From the NCBI GenBank assembly GCA_964020085.1, contig OZ026600.1:29687843-29751842 (forward strand): a DNA stretch of 64,000 nucleotides, written 5' to 3'. This document shows, piece after piece, positions 23,524-36,241 of this stretch (position 1 is the first letter of the stretch; each line of letters opens with the position of its first letter). A model generated the notes under the pieces. It ran no database searches and had not been told where the DNA came from. It saw only the letters and a program-made list of their open reading frames with translations. This DNA is from Micromussa lordhowensis (taxonomy: Eukaryota; Cnidaria; Anthozoa; Scleractinia; Lobophylliidae). The translations under genes and the position numbers were made by a program.

Positions 23524-26500
23524 GAGAATATAAATTAATGCCTAAATATTGTTTCTCTGTTCATAATTATAATAATATAAACATATTTATGCATGATGAC
23601 CATTTCAGTTTTATAAAAACTCGTATAACTATGGGTCCTGTGTAAAATAAATAAATAAATAAATAATTAATAAAGTATAAAATATGCAAAACTTAAAAAA
23701 AAACGTGTATAAAAATCTAAAAATCAAAATATAAAAAGGGATAAAAGGACTAGAGCTAAATTCAAATACAGTTATTAAAAATATCTGCCCATTTATTAAA
23801 AAAAAATGCTTGTTTAGAAGATTCTTATTTAACCTTATCAATAACTAATTTGTACTAATTCGTTTTGTCATAATTATGAATATTATGTCTTCTAAGTTGA
23901 AAATATTTGGAGAAATAACTTGGGGCCTTTCCCTCACTGCACTTTTCAACAATTTTACATCTTCAACTCGGCAGAGGCTTATTTATATTAAGAGAAATTT
24001 TAATCAATGTAATATATTTCTAGTTGGAGAATTAATAAAAGGTGATATGTAAGTATGTAAAACCGACTCTCTATTCAACCCCTTAAGGTTATCTGCCTAC
24101 GGTCTGAAGTCATCATGTACACATTTATACATGTACAGGTGTGTTAAATGTCTTAATACCAATTGCATTATATATGTAAATTGAGCACATAACTTCCTAA
24201 CAAAGAGATACATGACTGTATATACTAAGTACTTACTTCCAAGGTAAGATGACTTTAGCTCACGCATTGCCTTCACAGCTCCATTTTCACTGATAACAGG
24301 AAACAAAAGCATTAAAAATGTACAATGTGCCATTGAAGATATCAATGCTAAAAATAGATCTATTGTTACTCAATCTGCTGCTAGCCTAGGTAAAGTGAAA
24401 GGCTGCATTTGTCAGCCCAGTGGCCCATCAGGCCGACGCTTATCCTGGTATTAGTAGAGCAAAACAAAGCAACAAGAAGTATTCCTATCCCCCCTCTGAA
24501 CCCTTTAAGCTCTGGTAGGAATACGGTATTTTTCTAAAACAGTAACTGTAGACCCAAAGACCACTGACAAGTAATATATCAATGGAAAGGTATTGTTCGA
24601 GGTAAGTAATAAATCACCTCAACAGACATGCAGGATGGTTTGAAGAATGTCCAAAATGAAAACAGAAAAATGTTCACAAATACCTTATTCCTTGCATGTA
24701 TTAGGTATACCCCTAATAGCTTAATTTGCAGCTCTGTGTGTGCAGGTTTTTATCAGATATTCACTTGACCATAACAGTGTACATGTAACAGGCAAACGTG
24801 GCAAAAACTTGAGGGGTGGTTAATCAAGTCTGATACAGGAGGGGGGTATGATCTTATGCTTCCAATGTGCAGATCTGTCAAAGATCCTTTTGGCATCCAA
24901 ACTTCATACAAATTAACGAAATATTAAGCTTATAACAACATTTTGTGCCATATGGCACTATCGGGGCTTTGAAGGTTAACTACATGTACATGTATGCTTT
25001 CTGAAATAGCCAACAGCAAATCGCAAACAGTTACTACTGAAAATAGCTTGATCATACAGCATTTTAATTCTTGTTTACCTCACTTTCTTCTCTCCCATTC
25101 TGGTGTAGTCTCCATAACATCCACTCTCTAGTTGCCAGGCTACAGCATTAGACAGCCCACCCCCTGTTAACAGCTCATGGTATCCCAACAAGCCACAACT
25201 AAAGGTAAGCTTCAAGACCAGCATGAGGTTCTCTGGGTCTCCTCCTCCTTCAAATTGAGTCCAAGAATTGTGGAAGTATGCTAAGGAGCAAATGTGTTGA
25301 AGTTGTGTTTCTAACTTGTCTCCAGAGGCCTCTATTCTTGACAGCAGCTTATCACGACAGCCTTATTAGTAACCAGGTAAAAGGAACAAAACCAAAGGGC
25401 TTTAATGTGATTAAACAACAAACTCATTTTATTAACAAAATCCCAAACACCACAATCAGAGAAGCATATGCAACTGATTAATATTAATATAAATGAATTA
25501 GAGCAATGGATATAGTCAAATAAGCTCTAAAAGTTAAAACTTTCAGATTTCAATTTTTGTGGTAACTTGTTGCTGTGGTACGATTTTCCTTCTTCTTGAA
25601 AATCATCTAGTATGGTTCACTCTTGAATTTTTTTTTTTTTTAACATTAAGTAACTGTATTTAGTGTGTCATACTGTAGGTACAGGCCAAAGAATAGAAAA
25701 TGCTGATTTCAGAATGTTCATTCTCCCATAAAGTACTTCTAACTGTTTGCTTGGGTGACAAATTACTCCTCAATTTTGACGAAACTTTCAGCATTAATTT
25801 ATAATTTCACATGAGAAATTACAAAATTGCCACAGCAATATTTGCAAGCCACAAAATTTCTTGATACAATAAACAAATAATTTCACTTTTGTTCTGTCAA
25901 AATTCTAATAACTTCCCAAGCCTATAGGCTCCAGAAATTATGAGTATTTTTCAAAACATGCATGAAATTAACTCCTAATCTCAATAGCCACCATTTGATT
26001 ACCCATACTAGCTAATATCACTTTTATTTCTAAAGGGGTTAAAATACCTACATGTACATGTACAAATTATTTGGTGACAGACAAATATGCACTATGTATG
26101 GTGACAAATAATTATTCACCTCCCAATTACTGTAACACCTCATGTCTTAAACTAATCTGGAGTTCATTGACCCAGAAAGAGTTAAAAAATTCAAAACAAA
26201 CATACCTGCGGCCTCGCCTAAGATGAAAAACAGTGACTGGTAATAAAGTACATTATTCGGAGCTCCTATTGTCATCATAGTCTTCAAACACTCATCAGAA
26301 ATTGTACATGGTTCACTCTGACTGCTCCTGCTTCCCACAACTTCCCTGACACAGCGCGAGTATCTTTCTCTGTCGTCTGGTTTGCTTTCGAGTCTCTCAG
26401 AAACACCCTGTAATTCTAAGAATCTGTAGGCTTTGAAGTAAGTCCATGGAGAATTCAGAGCAGGATAAAACAAAGGATCATTTTCGCGCACCAGTGGAAC

Positions 26501-27581
26501 AATCTTTTTCACAGCTTCAGAGACTCGGTTTAGAAGTTCTGTCACATTGTTGTAAGTTTTCAGGCTTAGCTTGATTTTCCCATTCTCTGTCTCTTGTATA
26601 ATCCTCTGAATGTATCCTACAGGTGTATGCAGGGGAAAATGTAAGAAACGTGAAACAACCACATAAAAACATCTACAGTATAAACAAAGAAAAATAGAAG
26701 TGGTTTCACACAATTGTCAGCGTACTTGATACAAATATTTACATCAAATAAGTACCCAATTTTATTCATATGTGCATTTACATGAACATTAGTGCACAAA
26801 ACAGTAGTGAAATACGTCAACTGAAAAATATCTCTGCAAAAAGAGTAGAATTCCATGCAACCTTGGAGTTACTTATATTGTGTATTATAAATTTAAAAAA
26901 AAGCTACTTCAGTGCATATATGAAATAGGTACAAAGTTTCTGATTATATTTAAAGTAAGCTTAAATCAGCCATGCACAAAAAGTAAAGAGTACCACTATC
27001 CTAGCTATATTTAGTATATCTTAGCAAATATCTTTGTGATGCAAGTGACTTTTAATGTAATGAATTGCGTGTGTTGACAAAATAAATAAATAAATAAATA
27101 AATATGTATATACATTTAAAAAAATCACATGTGGACGAAAGGGAACTAATGTGGCCCTGATTTTATGCCTTCGATACATTGTATCACTTTCCGCTATGGT
27201 AAATGAACACAAGAACCTAACAAAGAACCAACAATATATAACAGCTAAAAAAAGGCTAAAAAAGACAGGCAGTACAATGGTTACTCCATCAGTGTACCGG
27301 AAACCACGACAGAACCCCAAAAGGAACATTAGCTTCTTTTATTATTTATACAATTTTTTCTGTACATGTATACCTTCTGCAACTCGCAGCCCAAGCACGG
27401 CGTCTGAATCCAACTGCTTGTATTCACGGTTAAAGTAAGACAAGCCATTCATGAAAGCATTATAAATGTCCTCAAAATTACTGTTATCCACACCATCTTG
27501 CGATGAAGCAACTGTCAGCAGAAAATATACCAAGATAAGAGTCAAGGCTGAACGAAAATAAGTCGACATAGCAAAACACAT
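19472..27581 (-). CDS. C16orf89 (UPF0764)-like secreted/membrane protein (complete, 5 exons)
   Basis: Exons in coding order are 27581-27374, 26616-26206, 25361-25079, 24289-24237 and 19725-19472. They total 1209 bp (402 residues), all GT-AG and in frame. The start may instead be the second Met at 27569. A signal peptide (STYFRSALTLILVYFLLTVA) is followed by features of the C16orf89/UPF0764 (DUF4735) family in the right order: VLGLRVAEG, SEPCTISDEC, LYYQSLFFILGEA, LTFSCGLLGYHE, LESGCYGDY and NGCISDTTGAGLGLLAVYL. The vertebrate protein is secreted and of uncertain function. Its DGC is NGC here, formed across the exon 4/5 junction. Unlike that protein, this one ends with a strong hydrophobic helix (WVYMFGLVLLTIAFLF) followed by basic residues, suggesting a membrane-anchored form. 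Intron 4 is 4.5 kb and contains a SINE and two Penelope-like copies. Exon 4, at 53 bp, is the least certain. Confidence 0.85.
19903..20217 (-). mobile_element. tRNA-derived SINE (minus orientation)
   Basis: Read on the minus strand, the head GGAGGAGCACTGGCCCCATG matches a Pol III A-box region, and CAGGTTTGAGCCC matches a B box. A conserved body follows (TTCTTGAGCAAGACAC, CTCTCTCCACC, ATGGGTACTGGCAAATTTAA), then a tail (GGGATAAGCTCCAGCCTGAT) and TGCAGACTTTATCTTTACC. It lies in intron 4 of the C16orf89-like gene. A truncated relative is at about 24400-24505. Confidence 0.7.
20560..20680. repeat. (AAT)n microsatellite at the end of the Penelope-like copy
   Basis: An almost uninterrupted AAT tract abuts the 3' end of the minus-strand Penelope-like element. 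A matching AAT tract (about 23465-23523) abuts the plus-strand copy. Penelope-like elements often end at or beside such simple repeats. Confidence 0.85.
20727..20760 (-). ncRNA. Hammerhead-ribozyme-like motif (Penelope end)
   Basis: On the minus strand: CTGACGA (fits CTGANGA), a stem GGATG/CATCC around ATGTTT, then GAAA, then CATGTC (a two-base-pair stem III and the GUC-type cleavage site). Penelope-like elements are known to carry such minimal hammerheads. Stem I is weak here, so activity is uncertain. Confidence 0.5.
20992..22370 (-). pseudogene. Penelope-like RT/GIY-YIG ORF, broken
   Basis: RT motifs are visible in order: YGLPKMHK, RPIVSSIGTYNYNLAKYL, SFDVESLFTNIPL, DGVAMGSPLAPVLANLFM and YVDDTFALF, then LPFLDVLLD. 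A GIY-YIG-type endonuclease follows (IYKFSCAGCSACYIGETNRH, RIREH). A one-base frameshift near 21830, between FYR and YVDDT, splits the frame. A C-to-T change creates a stop after SAPTSF near 20992, removing about 30 residues that the plus copy retains. The copy is dead, lacking both an intact frame and the 5' part. Confidence 0.85.
22381..23222 (+). pseudogene. Penelope-like RT fragment and GIY-YIG domain, broken
   Basis: A four-base insertion after VLAN gives an immediate stop. The RT catalytic block with YVDD is missing by deletion, and a small deletion near 22660 (AATTTTCCC against AATTCGTTCCC in the sister copy) shifts the frame again. From about 22755 the frame is open through the GIY-YIG domain (CAGCSACYIGETNRH, RIREHLASD) to a natural-looking stop at 23222. 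This end is longer than in the minus copy, which has a premature stop. Confidence 0.82.
23355..23388 (+). ncRNA. Hammerhead-ribozyme-like motif (Penelope end)
   Basis: Same sequence as the motif at 20727-20760, on the plus strand: CTGACGA, the GGATG/CATCC stem, GAAA, CATGTC. It lies about 50 bp from the element's 3' end. Confidence 0.5.
23465..23523. repeat. (AAT)n microsatellite
   Basis: A pure AAT tract just beyond the plus-strand Penelope-like copy. A short AAAT tract follows at about 23644-23668. Confidence 0.85.
24400..24505 (-). mobile_element. Truncated SINE (tail half)
   Basis: Matches the tail of the SINE at 19903-20217 (ATCAGGCC...GCTTATCC, AACAAGAAGTATTCCTAT, CCCCCCTC) and lacks the tRNA-related head. 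Located in intron 3 of the C16orf89-like gene. Confidence 0.55.
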
Positions 27582-27892
27582 GTTAAGATGCAGGCAGCAA
27601 AACGGTCCAAAAGGACTGGGTAAAATTTAGGTGTACATCCGCTGGAAGTTACGCGCAGTCGCCAAATGTTTTTCTGGGTGGGGACCTGCCGGCTAAGAGA
27701 TGAGAAAGGGCTATGGGGACGAGAATGGGTGGGAGAGCGAATGGAACAGACATTTCGCGAAATTTAATTCCGAAATTTTGGGTGTACCTGCCGAGGTTGG
27801 CCGAAAATTCAGGAAAATAACCGGAAAATTCCGTTCCATTCGACCATTCCTGTTCGCGCCCAGTATCTCGGAACCCGGAAATCGAACTCAAC

Positions 27893-28008
27893 ATGGCTGA
27901 TCCTCAAGCTTCTCAATATCAGTGCTCCGATCATGTTTTTTATCTGACAGACGACTTTAATCTCTTACTTCAACATTTTTGCTGTGGATTGGCCACAACA
28001 AGCTTTAG
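27893..28008 (+). CDS. Possible first coding exon, gene unknown
   Basis: An ATG in good context (CTCAACATGG) opens MADPQASQYQCSDHVF and continues to a GTAAGT donor-like site at about 28009. It starts about 310 bp from the start of the C16orf89-like gene on the other strand, as in a shared bidirectional promoter. No matching downstream exon was found with confidence: a phase-1 candidate near 28453 exists, but its continuation is short. The domain is not recognised. The open frame also runs on unspliced to 28087. Confidence 0.25.
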
Positions 28009-31000
28009 TAAGTCAATAAAGCAAAGAGGTATCGTGCCACTTGCATACGTTGGCTGCGCCCGCAGTACGAGCGGCAGTGAAAACTGAGCTGCCCTGCCGA
28101 AATCACACAATAGCCTTTTTTCGCAGCTAACAAAAATTAAGGCAATGCTTAAGTTACTTTGGCCTCTTCTAATAGTTAACTTGAGAATTCCGGGTTTAAT
28201 TTGACGAGGAACAGTATCTTTTGTTTCAAATAACACAACTTTTATTCAACCTGGCGAGTTTTAACTACGAGCGAGTTGTCATGCCGGACGCCGGTGACCC
28301 ATTTTCTGGCGCCAAATTAGAAACTTGGAGACACATAATGTTTCATATTTTCACTTTTTACAATCTGATATGGTTTTTGGAATATAAATCCTTTTTCGTG
28401 AATATTTAATGCCATCCCTTTCCTGTTACTTACAATGACGTCAGGACAGTAGAGTTGTTGTCGCCTGCTGAATCGTGCTTGTTCAATTCAAATTTCAGGT
28501 GCTCCAGCCGTATGTTGTTGTTGAGGACTCCTTTTATTGGCTACGCATATAAGACCTTGCTACACTGATAAAATTTATATCGTCGTCCACACCTGATGCA
28601 TCTTCTGCACCTAACCCTAACCTTGAGCAACTCCAAAACAAGTAAAAAAGGTCATCAAGTCAAAGAGTCTGCTTTTTTTTTTTTCTTTTTGTTTATTTCA
28701 TATTTTCGTGCGAAACTTGGAACGTGATGAACTGGGACGGGTTAGTCCAACCAACCGGAAAATACTGTTCCATTCGCCACATGGAATACCCACAATTTCA
28801 ACCCGGAATATTTGGTCGAATGGAATGGAATTTGCTCCTTCATAAGGTTTCTGTCGGGAACCGCCTGCTGAAAATCTTGAAATATTTCAATCAGTGATTT
28901 TCGCAGCGATACTAAAACCGCCAGATGTCGGCAATACACTCTGGCCTTATACAACTTCGTAAGGGTAATAGGTGCGTGTGCTTATAACTGGCGAGAACTA
29001 TAAATTCCGGAGAACGAAAGCCAAAAAACGAAAACCAACACGAAACAAACTTAAATTATGAAAATTATGCTAGAGAAACGAAAATAATTGCTATACTTTC
29101 ATAAACAGTTGTCAGCGAGTCGCAAATTCACTGCTAGCTATGATTTTTTTGTGGGATGGGGGGAGTATGTAAACTTTCCTGAGCACACTTTCACATAAAT
29201 GATAAACTTAACATATCACAGGATATCTTCCTTTTACAAATGATATAAAACAAGGACGTCATGGCCATACGCGAACATTGTTCGTGAAAAAATGTGCAAT
29301 CATGGACCGATAATCAGTGAGTAGAAAGATAAGACTCGATTGGATAATGTAACCTTGAATAATATATTTTTATTAGAATGTCACAAATCAGCTACAAATA
29401 ATGCATTCAGTTTCAAAAGTTGCACAGATACAGAGTAAATATCTGTTTTTCAACACTGGGAATTATTCAAACGTGTTTCTAAACTTTAAATACAAATTGC
29501 AGTCGGTTAAGAGGATCTCGATAGGGGCTCACCTTGGACGGTTGACGGTTAAAAATATATCCACCTTGGTTAAAATTCTGGTTGTTTGACGGCTACAATA
29601 TGCGATAACGCCGGGTAAGATAGTGGGAAGCCCAATTTTTTTTAAGTGACAAGAACCTTGAGAACTGTGTCATTGATAAGCGTGAGGTCAATATTGGGGA
29701 AATGATGGTCGAGTTCTTTCTCTGCAAATTTATGGGCCTCAAGCCGTCAGCGAGGTCTGTTAACTTGGAGAAAACAAAAAGACCGAGACCAGTGTTCCAC
29801 AATACGAACCCAACAAGACAATTAAAGTATTTGCTCGATGAAATAATCCTTATGACGGCTCTTTTTAATTAGAACACTGCTGGTAAATTGATGAGTCCCT
29901 GCACTGATTCTCGATAAGAGCGCGCGCCAAAGGTAAGTATTTATTTCAGCAAACATTTTGCGAGTCGTATTGCCCGGTTAAGATAAAGGGAAAAATTTTT
30001 CTTAGTTATCAACAAGCTGTTCGCTTTTGTGCAAAGGTTTGAAAAAAGCAATTCAATGTGCGGAAACAGATTCGTGAGTAGTCCATCTCAGCTGTCCGTA
30101 TTGCAAAATTCGGACCGCTCAGGAAACCAATCAGAATTCTCCTTGTCATCGCGGACCAGTTTGCCTTATACTAAAATGAGATTAGTATTAAAACCAGCTG
30201 CAAACATATGGCTCACACGTCACTCAAATCAAAATAAAATCAAACGGAGACAAAGTCATTGAGTCAAGATACACCATAAGATCGTGGTCTACAAAACTGT
30301 TTTCTGACCAATCCAGAGATACGCTATTCTTCCAGGCATTTTGCATTTTCAAACAGTTGTAATATAACAACATTTATAATGCGCAGATTTCATAAAATGT
30401 TCAAATGCGCAATTGTACCCAGACGTCCCGCTCGCACTGAGGCATTTTCAGTCATTCTCAGTAGTAATAAGTAAGATCAGACTACAACGGGGGCGCTGAC
30501 GAGATTCTACCCTGAGATAGGATTTCTGGGCAGCTAATTTAACAATGAACAAATGCAGTTATAATTTCCGAAAAAGGTAGCACTGAACAATATCAGCGAA
30601 AAGTTCAAAAGTTATCAGTAGACCGCGACTCAAAAGGACAAGCAAAGAAGCTCTAAAACTTATGCTTGTATCAAATTCGTGACTTTGGAAGGAGCTCAAA
30701 GGAGCTCAATCACGGACAGAAATTTGAGTTAGTTTGGCCACAGACAAATTTTTCTTTAAATAGAAGGAATCCTGAAAATAGTAGTGTAGGAAAATAGAAA
30801 AACACCAAAGTGATAATAATAAAACATAAAGGAACAATGATAGTTAAGGATAGAGAAGATGACGGATTACAAATTTAAATTTTTTTACAAATTTAAAAAT
30901 TTTGCTCAAACTTTTCAAGATCAATGCACAACCCATGAGTAGCTCCTGAAAGCCTCCTTCAGTAGACATTGTTTTTTTTTCTTTCTGTCTTGATCGCGAT

Positions 31001-32930
31001 CATCTAAGGACCGGATGGATGAGAAAAGCGTTTCATCTCAACACTCAAATCTTGTTTTGGGTTCAGCTAACCAGAACACGGTTTACATGACCTTACCGCT
31101 GATAGAGTCAAAATTATTAACAGTAGAAACATTTCCCCCTATTTCCCGCAACTCTTGTATCTGAAAATGTCATGTAAGCTTTGCAAGGTGTCGACAATGT
31201 CTTAACTTCGCCATCCCAAAGACTTTGTACCCCAAACGTTACAGATTTTGAGTGGTTTTGGTTTTGGTTTTAACCATTTTGGTCTGAAATAGGGTATGTT
31301 TTTCGCTCTGGCTTGCAATTGGGTATTTTGCTTACAAGGAACTTTTTTTTTCCACATCAACATTAGCAAATTCGAAGCCGTTCTCAAATGTTGCCAATTC
31401 TCGATAGCAGCGGACATATTATTCAGAGCCGTGCACTACAATTTGAAGGTCTGAAATGTGGTACCAAGTTTTCGCTCGAGCCTGAATGTATGGGAAATCA
31501 CAGATTTTGGTTTGACATAGGGAACGGGTTTCAAAGCTCCGGCTGCACACTACTCGGCCAGCCTGAATATCCCCCCCCCCCCCCCCCCTCGACATACAAC
31601 TAAAACATTTGACCGATTGGACTGTTGTCAATGTTGGGTTGGACTCAACCTCGACTCGACGTTCGTATTAAATAGGATCTTACAGAAGACAAAAAACGTA
31701 TACCTTTACCGGTAGTCACTTCAGTTTTTCAAGGATCTGCAGACATTTATGGTCCTCTCTTTATGAAAAAGTTCATAATGGCCTCTTTTAATTTACGTAT
31801 CATTAATACAGCAGTTCAGGTTGTCCAATGACACCTTGTGCAGTCTGAATCGCATTGAGATTTAACGTTTAACATAGGCCTCACTGTTGAATCTTCTTCA
31901 AAACATTAAAGGCACATAAACATATTCCTCTTTACATGAATATTTAAAGCCACCGCATGCTGTGAATAGTCAACTAAGCGGCATCTGTTTACGACGTGAG
32001 ACTGTTTCAGGCTAGCTCAACCTAGCTTTAAGTATGAAAACAAGCGTACAAAGAAATTGAAGGGGAAAAAAGTAGCTTGGCGTAGCTTAGGAAACGAAGT
32101 AATCCGGAACCAGTTCCCACCACTTTTTGAGCACAAAAATGTAGAGCATTGCATGTACTCGTAGACGCTGATGATTGGACAGCTAATATTTTAGCTCGCA
32201 CTTGTCTCATTTTGATTCTTTTTGATATAGGACGTCCACCCGTTTTGAATTGACACGATCGCGTGATCAGGAACAAAAGCTAAACAGGGCGCATTAGAAA
32301 CATGTTTGGATTGTGAATGCATTTAAAAACATTTTTAGATTGCCAAATATTTTATCTGTTTTTTTTTTTTTTTTTTTAACTGGGAGACGAGCTCGTTTCA
32401 AACGGAACGGAACAACAACTGTTTGAAGATGTTCTATAATCCAACATTGTTGTTTTATTTTCTTGATCTCAAGTGTTATCTGGCCACTGGAATAACAAAA
32501 CATTAAAAACAATAAAACCTGTGAGCAATAATAAAACTACATATAAACTGATACATTTATGATTTTCAAACGATAGGCGTTTAAATATATAATATAACCC
32601 ACGATTGCTTTTCACTCCTTTCTTTGCTTTGATATGAATACACATCACCGAAGTGAAAAAAAGAAGAAGAAAGCACTGTACCTCCAACTGTTCAATATTA
32701 TTTTAGTGTATAGAACGAATAGGCGACGCGATAAACGCTCCGAAGAGGGTTGGCGTCGACTTCCACGGGGGTTGGCGTTCTTTTAAAAAGTAGAAAACAA
32801 CTTTTTTATAGTCCTTCTAGAATTCTAATTGTTAAAAAAAGAAATAAACAAGAAAGCCTTTTAATTCTGTACTCGCAGAGGAACACGACTCACAGCTGTA
32901 GACATATTATAAATAATACTTGGAGAGCTA

Positions 32931-32936
32931 TATAAA
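32931..32936 (+). promoter_or_regulatory. TATA box of the peptide gene at 33018
   Basis: TATAAA in the context GCTATATAAACC, 87 bp from its first base to the ATG. The gene at 16069 has the same element at 88 bp. Confidence 0.6.
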
Positions 32937-33017
32937 CCGCAAAGGACCTTAGAATCAATATAGCTACTAACGCCCGTGACTGCCTATTGAAGGTTTCCAA
33001 GAGACGAACTGACCATA

Positions 33018-35212
33018 ATGAAGAAAGGCTCAGTTGCTTTGTTGGTTCTCTCTGCCTTGCTGTGTTTCTTCAGTACTAGAGTAACAGGAGCTTTTGCTGG
33101 CGTGGACATGCCTGGTGGAAAAAGATCAAGTATTTTCGATATCGTAAGTAGGTGGTGCTGGGTGGAAAAAGTAGGACTAGCTAAGTGTAGGGAGGTTTTT
33201 GGAGAGAATATAGGAATAACTAGGGCCACTTCTGAACCGAGACTAAGCCCTCAATATTAATTTTAGCCGGGCCGTAATTGATTAACAAATTCCAATGTTA
33301 AAAGATTCCTCTTGTAAAAAACTGATTTCATGGTCCTGATATCGAAATTTCGGAGGCCTCTGCCGGTGTCGTCATTATCAGAATGAGTGCCTTCCGTATT
33401 TTTTATATCTTTTTTGCCAATCAACATGAACTATTTCTGAAGCTGATGAAAGCCACTATAAATCACTATCACTGTAAAATGATTCACCCTAGGTAGCATT
33501 TTTTTGCCAACTCGTGTACATACTAAATCCATTGCCGTGTGTGTTGCTTAGCTTAGAAGATGTGTACAGCAAATTAAGAGCGAGGTGACGAATTCTAAAA
33601 TCCTTACTCGGAAAATCCGGGACTGGGACTTTAGATTCAGAGATGAAAAGAAACACAACTGAAACGAAAATTTGTGTTGAGTTCGATCCGGCTACTCGTT
33701 GTATATTAATTACTTATTAACCGAGAGAGAGAGATCTTTCCGAGAAAGTATCTCACCGAGACCTTGCCTTATTGACCCGGGGTATAGCAACGTCTCAATA
33801 TTTTTTCCTTAAAGAACGAACGTTCGAGGTTAATAAATAGTTTATTATATGGCCTATTAAAACAAAAACAAACCAAAAAAGTCATCCAGTAATACGTACA
33901 CGCACTTACAGTCTCTTTTCTCATCGTTTCTGCTTATCGATGACAGATAACGTTGGAATATTTTCACGTCACTGACTGTTTTCTGTGTCGTGTTTTTACA
34001 TTTTTGCTCGTTGACGAAAGTTTCGATTTCTTCTTGGCTGTTCCCTTTTTCGTCCTGTCTGGCATCAACTTGTTCGTAATTTAAAGCTGTAACTTCGCTG
34101 TTCTCCTAAAATTGTAGCGCATCAATAGAATTAACAGTGTTCAATCGTCGTTTCCAGCTTCTTCAATTTTCAGAAAAAAAGGACTAATGTTCTTTTTTTT
34201 AATTTCCTTTCGCTTTGTTTGTGTAATCCCGTAATCGGCCCGTGGGTATTAGAATAATGCCCTAGAATTAGCCGATCAGAGCGCGCGCAATGTCGGCTAC
34301 AAACACAAGCCATATTAATACACACTGAAATTGAGATGTCATTAGGAAGACTGTCACAACTATTTTTTATGATAATTTAAAAAGTAATAATAATTATAAA
34401 CAAAAAAAGATTTAAGCTCTGTACTATATAAGCAACATAGTCGATTTCATTATTCTATGAGTCTGAGCACCACCATTTTGCCTTGTTCGTTTGTCTGATT
34501 GTATGCGCGATGTTCTGCTCCGAGACTATCGTTGTTTTTGTTTGTTTGTTTGTCTTACAGTCCATCCAAGTAAATAGGTGGTAATTTTGTATTATTGGGG
34601 ACTCGGTGCATCAGTGTTTGCGGCCCCCCGTGGGGGTACTCCCAGGAAAATTGGGTGGTGGTGTACGGCCCGTTTTCTAAAACCCTTACCTTATCTAAGT
34701 CCAAAATCGGAGTTTTTTCCTACCCTATTTATGACCTGACAAAAATTTCGATACTCTATTTATGACAATCTGCGGCTGGCACAGTTGCCCTAAACATAAT
34801 TTATGAAGGAGTTTTGTTAATGGTCTTAACGATAAGGATAAAAAAGTAGCTTCTTCTAAAAAAAAACGCATTTAATTCAAGACTAGAGTGCAAAAACCAT
34901 GCCCTATTTAATATTTATGACCAAAATGATACCTATATAGCCCATATAAGGGAGTACTTCGGAGGGGTTGAGGGGTGGAGGTTGCGGTGACCTGCTAAAA
35001 CTAGCAATCTCTCAACGAAGACACGTTCTGATGTAATGAGTTTGTATTTGTGACCGTTATCTTATTTTAAATGTCAATAATGTTCTTATTTGCAGGCATC
35101 GAAGAGAGAAGTCGACACAGCTAGAAGGGATCAAGTTCGGGAGTACTGTACCAGATGCAGCAAAGTCTGCAGCGGCATGGAGGAGGAGCTAATGAATAGG
35201 CGAAGAAGATAG
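33018..35212 (+). CDS. Small secreted peptide precursor 2 (neuropeptide-like)
   Basis: Exons 33018-33143 and 35096-35212. The junction is GATATC|GTAAGT to TTATTTGCAG|GCATCG in phase 0, with stop TAG at 35210-35212, giving 80 residues. A signal peptide (MKKGSVALLVLSALLCFFST) precedes a short segment ending AFAGVDMPG-GKR. As in the gene at 16069, a Gly-Lys-Arg site soon after the signal peptide predicts cleavage and amidation. Exon 2 adds more dibasic sites (SKRE, ARRD, NRRRR) and three close cysteines (C-x2-C-x3-C). An odd cysteine number suggests dimerisation or that the cysteines lie in a spacer. A match to a known family is not recognised. An alternative is a small defence peptide. Confidence 0.68.
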
Positions 35213-36241
35213 ATTACACAGTCATGGCCACAGATCACGGGCTCATCATTGGCTGATTGTGCAAGTGTTCTGTCAAAGCACAAAGTTAACTCGAATATGT
35301 TGTTTTGAGAATTAAATTAATTAAAGAAACGAAAAGCAAATAATATCTGTGTTTCTATTGTTTCTTGTAGCATAATGCAAGATATACTCAGTAACACCAA
35401 GTACAGTTTGCAGTCTTCAGAAACTGTTTGAAGAAGATTTGTCGACATGAGTCAAATAATGGTGTCATGATTTCTCGCCCCTCAGATCTTCATTGTTAAA
35501 AAATGAACCGCATTCACAATTACTTACAAACTTGTATAGAAACTAGTGTATAACCTGAAAACAAGAAAATTATAAAGCTCTTGCGACGCGGAGGGAGGGG
35601 GTGGGGGTGTTGACCGGCTGGGAAAGCTTCCATCGAAGGAACAACAGCTTTCGAGAACTCACTTTATTCTCAAGTGACATGCAGCCATGTTTGTTTTACA
35701 CTAGACTTGCCACAAGTCGACCTCTTGAATTTTAATTTTTTTTTATGTTAGACCGAAAAGACCGAAAAGCGGGGTAGGGTAGAGGGGTAGGGTAGAATAT
35801 GTTAGGCCAAGCGGCCGACCGAGCGACGAAGTCCGGCGGGTACTGAAATAAACAAGAAGAAGGACTTTTTTTACACAAACCATATGGCCTATGCGGGATA
35901 CCGCTGACCCCTATGATACGTCGACAGAGTCAACACGGGAAAGGAGAGGGGATTGATGCCGAGACTAGGGATAAAGTTGGACCAAATTCAAACGCAAATC
36001 GCTATTAAAAAAACAACAAATCTTCAACCGTTTATAGCTTTTGTCAATGTTATAACTTTCATTGCGTCTCTATCTGAACTTTATTTAAGAACAGTTTAGT
36101 TTGACATTTCATCGTTCTGAAAACTTTATGTTTCCATTGCAACCATATTTTGATAGCAATTTTGTTAACTGACCTATGACATGAGCCCATTAAATAGGTA
36201 TTCATTTATTTATGAACAAGGGAGACGAATCGTTTCCAGTT

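Larger units (their letters stand above)
27582..33017. other. Intergenic region
   Basis: Apart from the possible exon at 27893 no gene is supportable. A repeat with CCGGAAAAT...TGTTCCATTCG occurs at about 27810-27880 and again near 28755-28830. There is a run of 18 C near 31570 and a T run near 32360. The rest looks unstructured and AT-rich. Confidence 0.5.
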
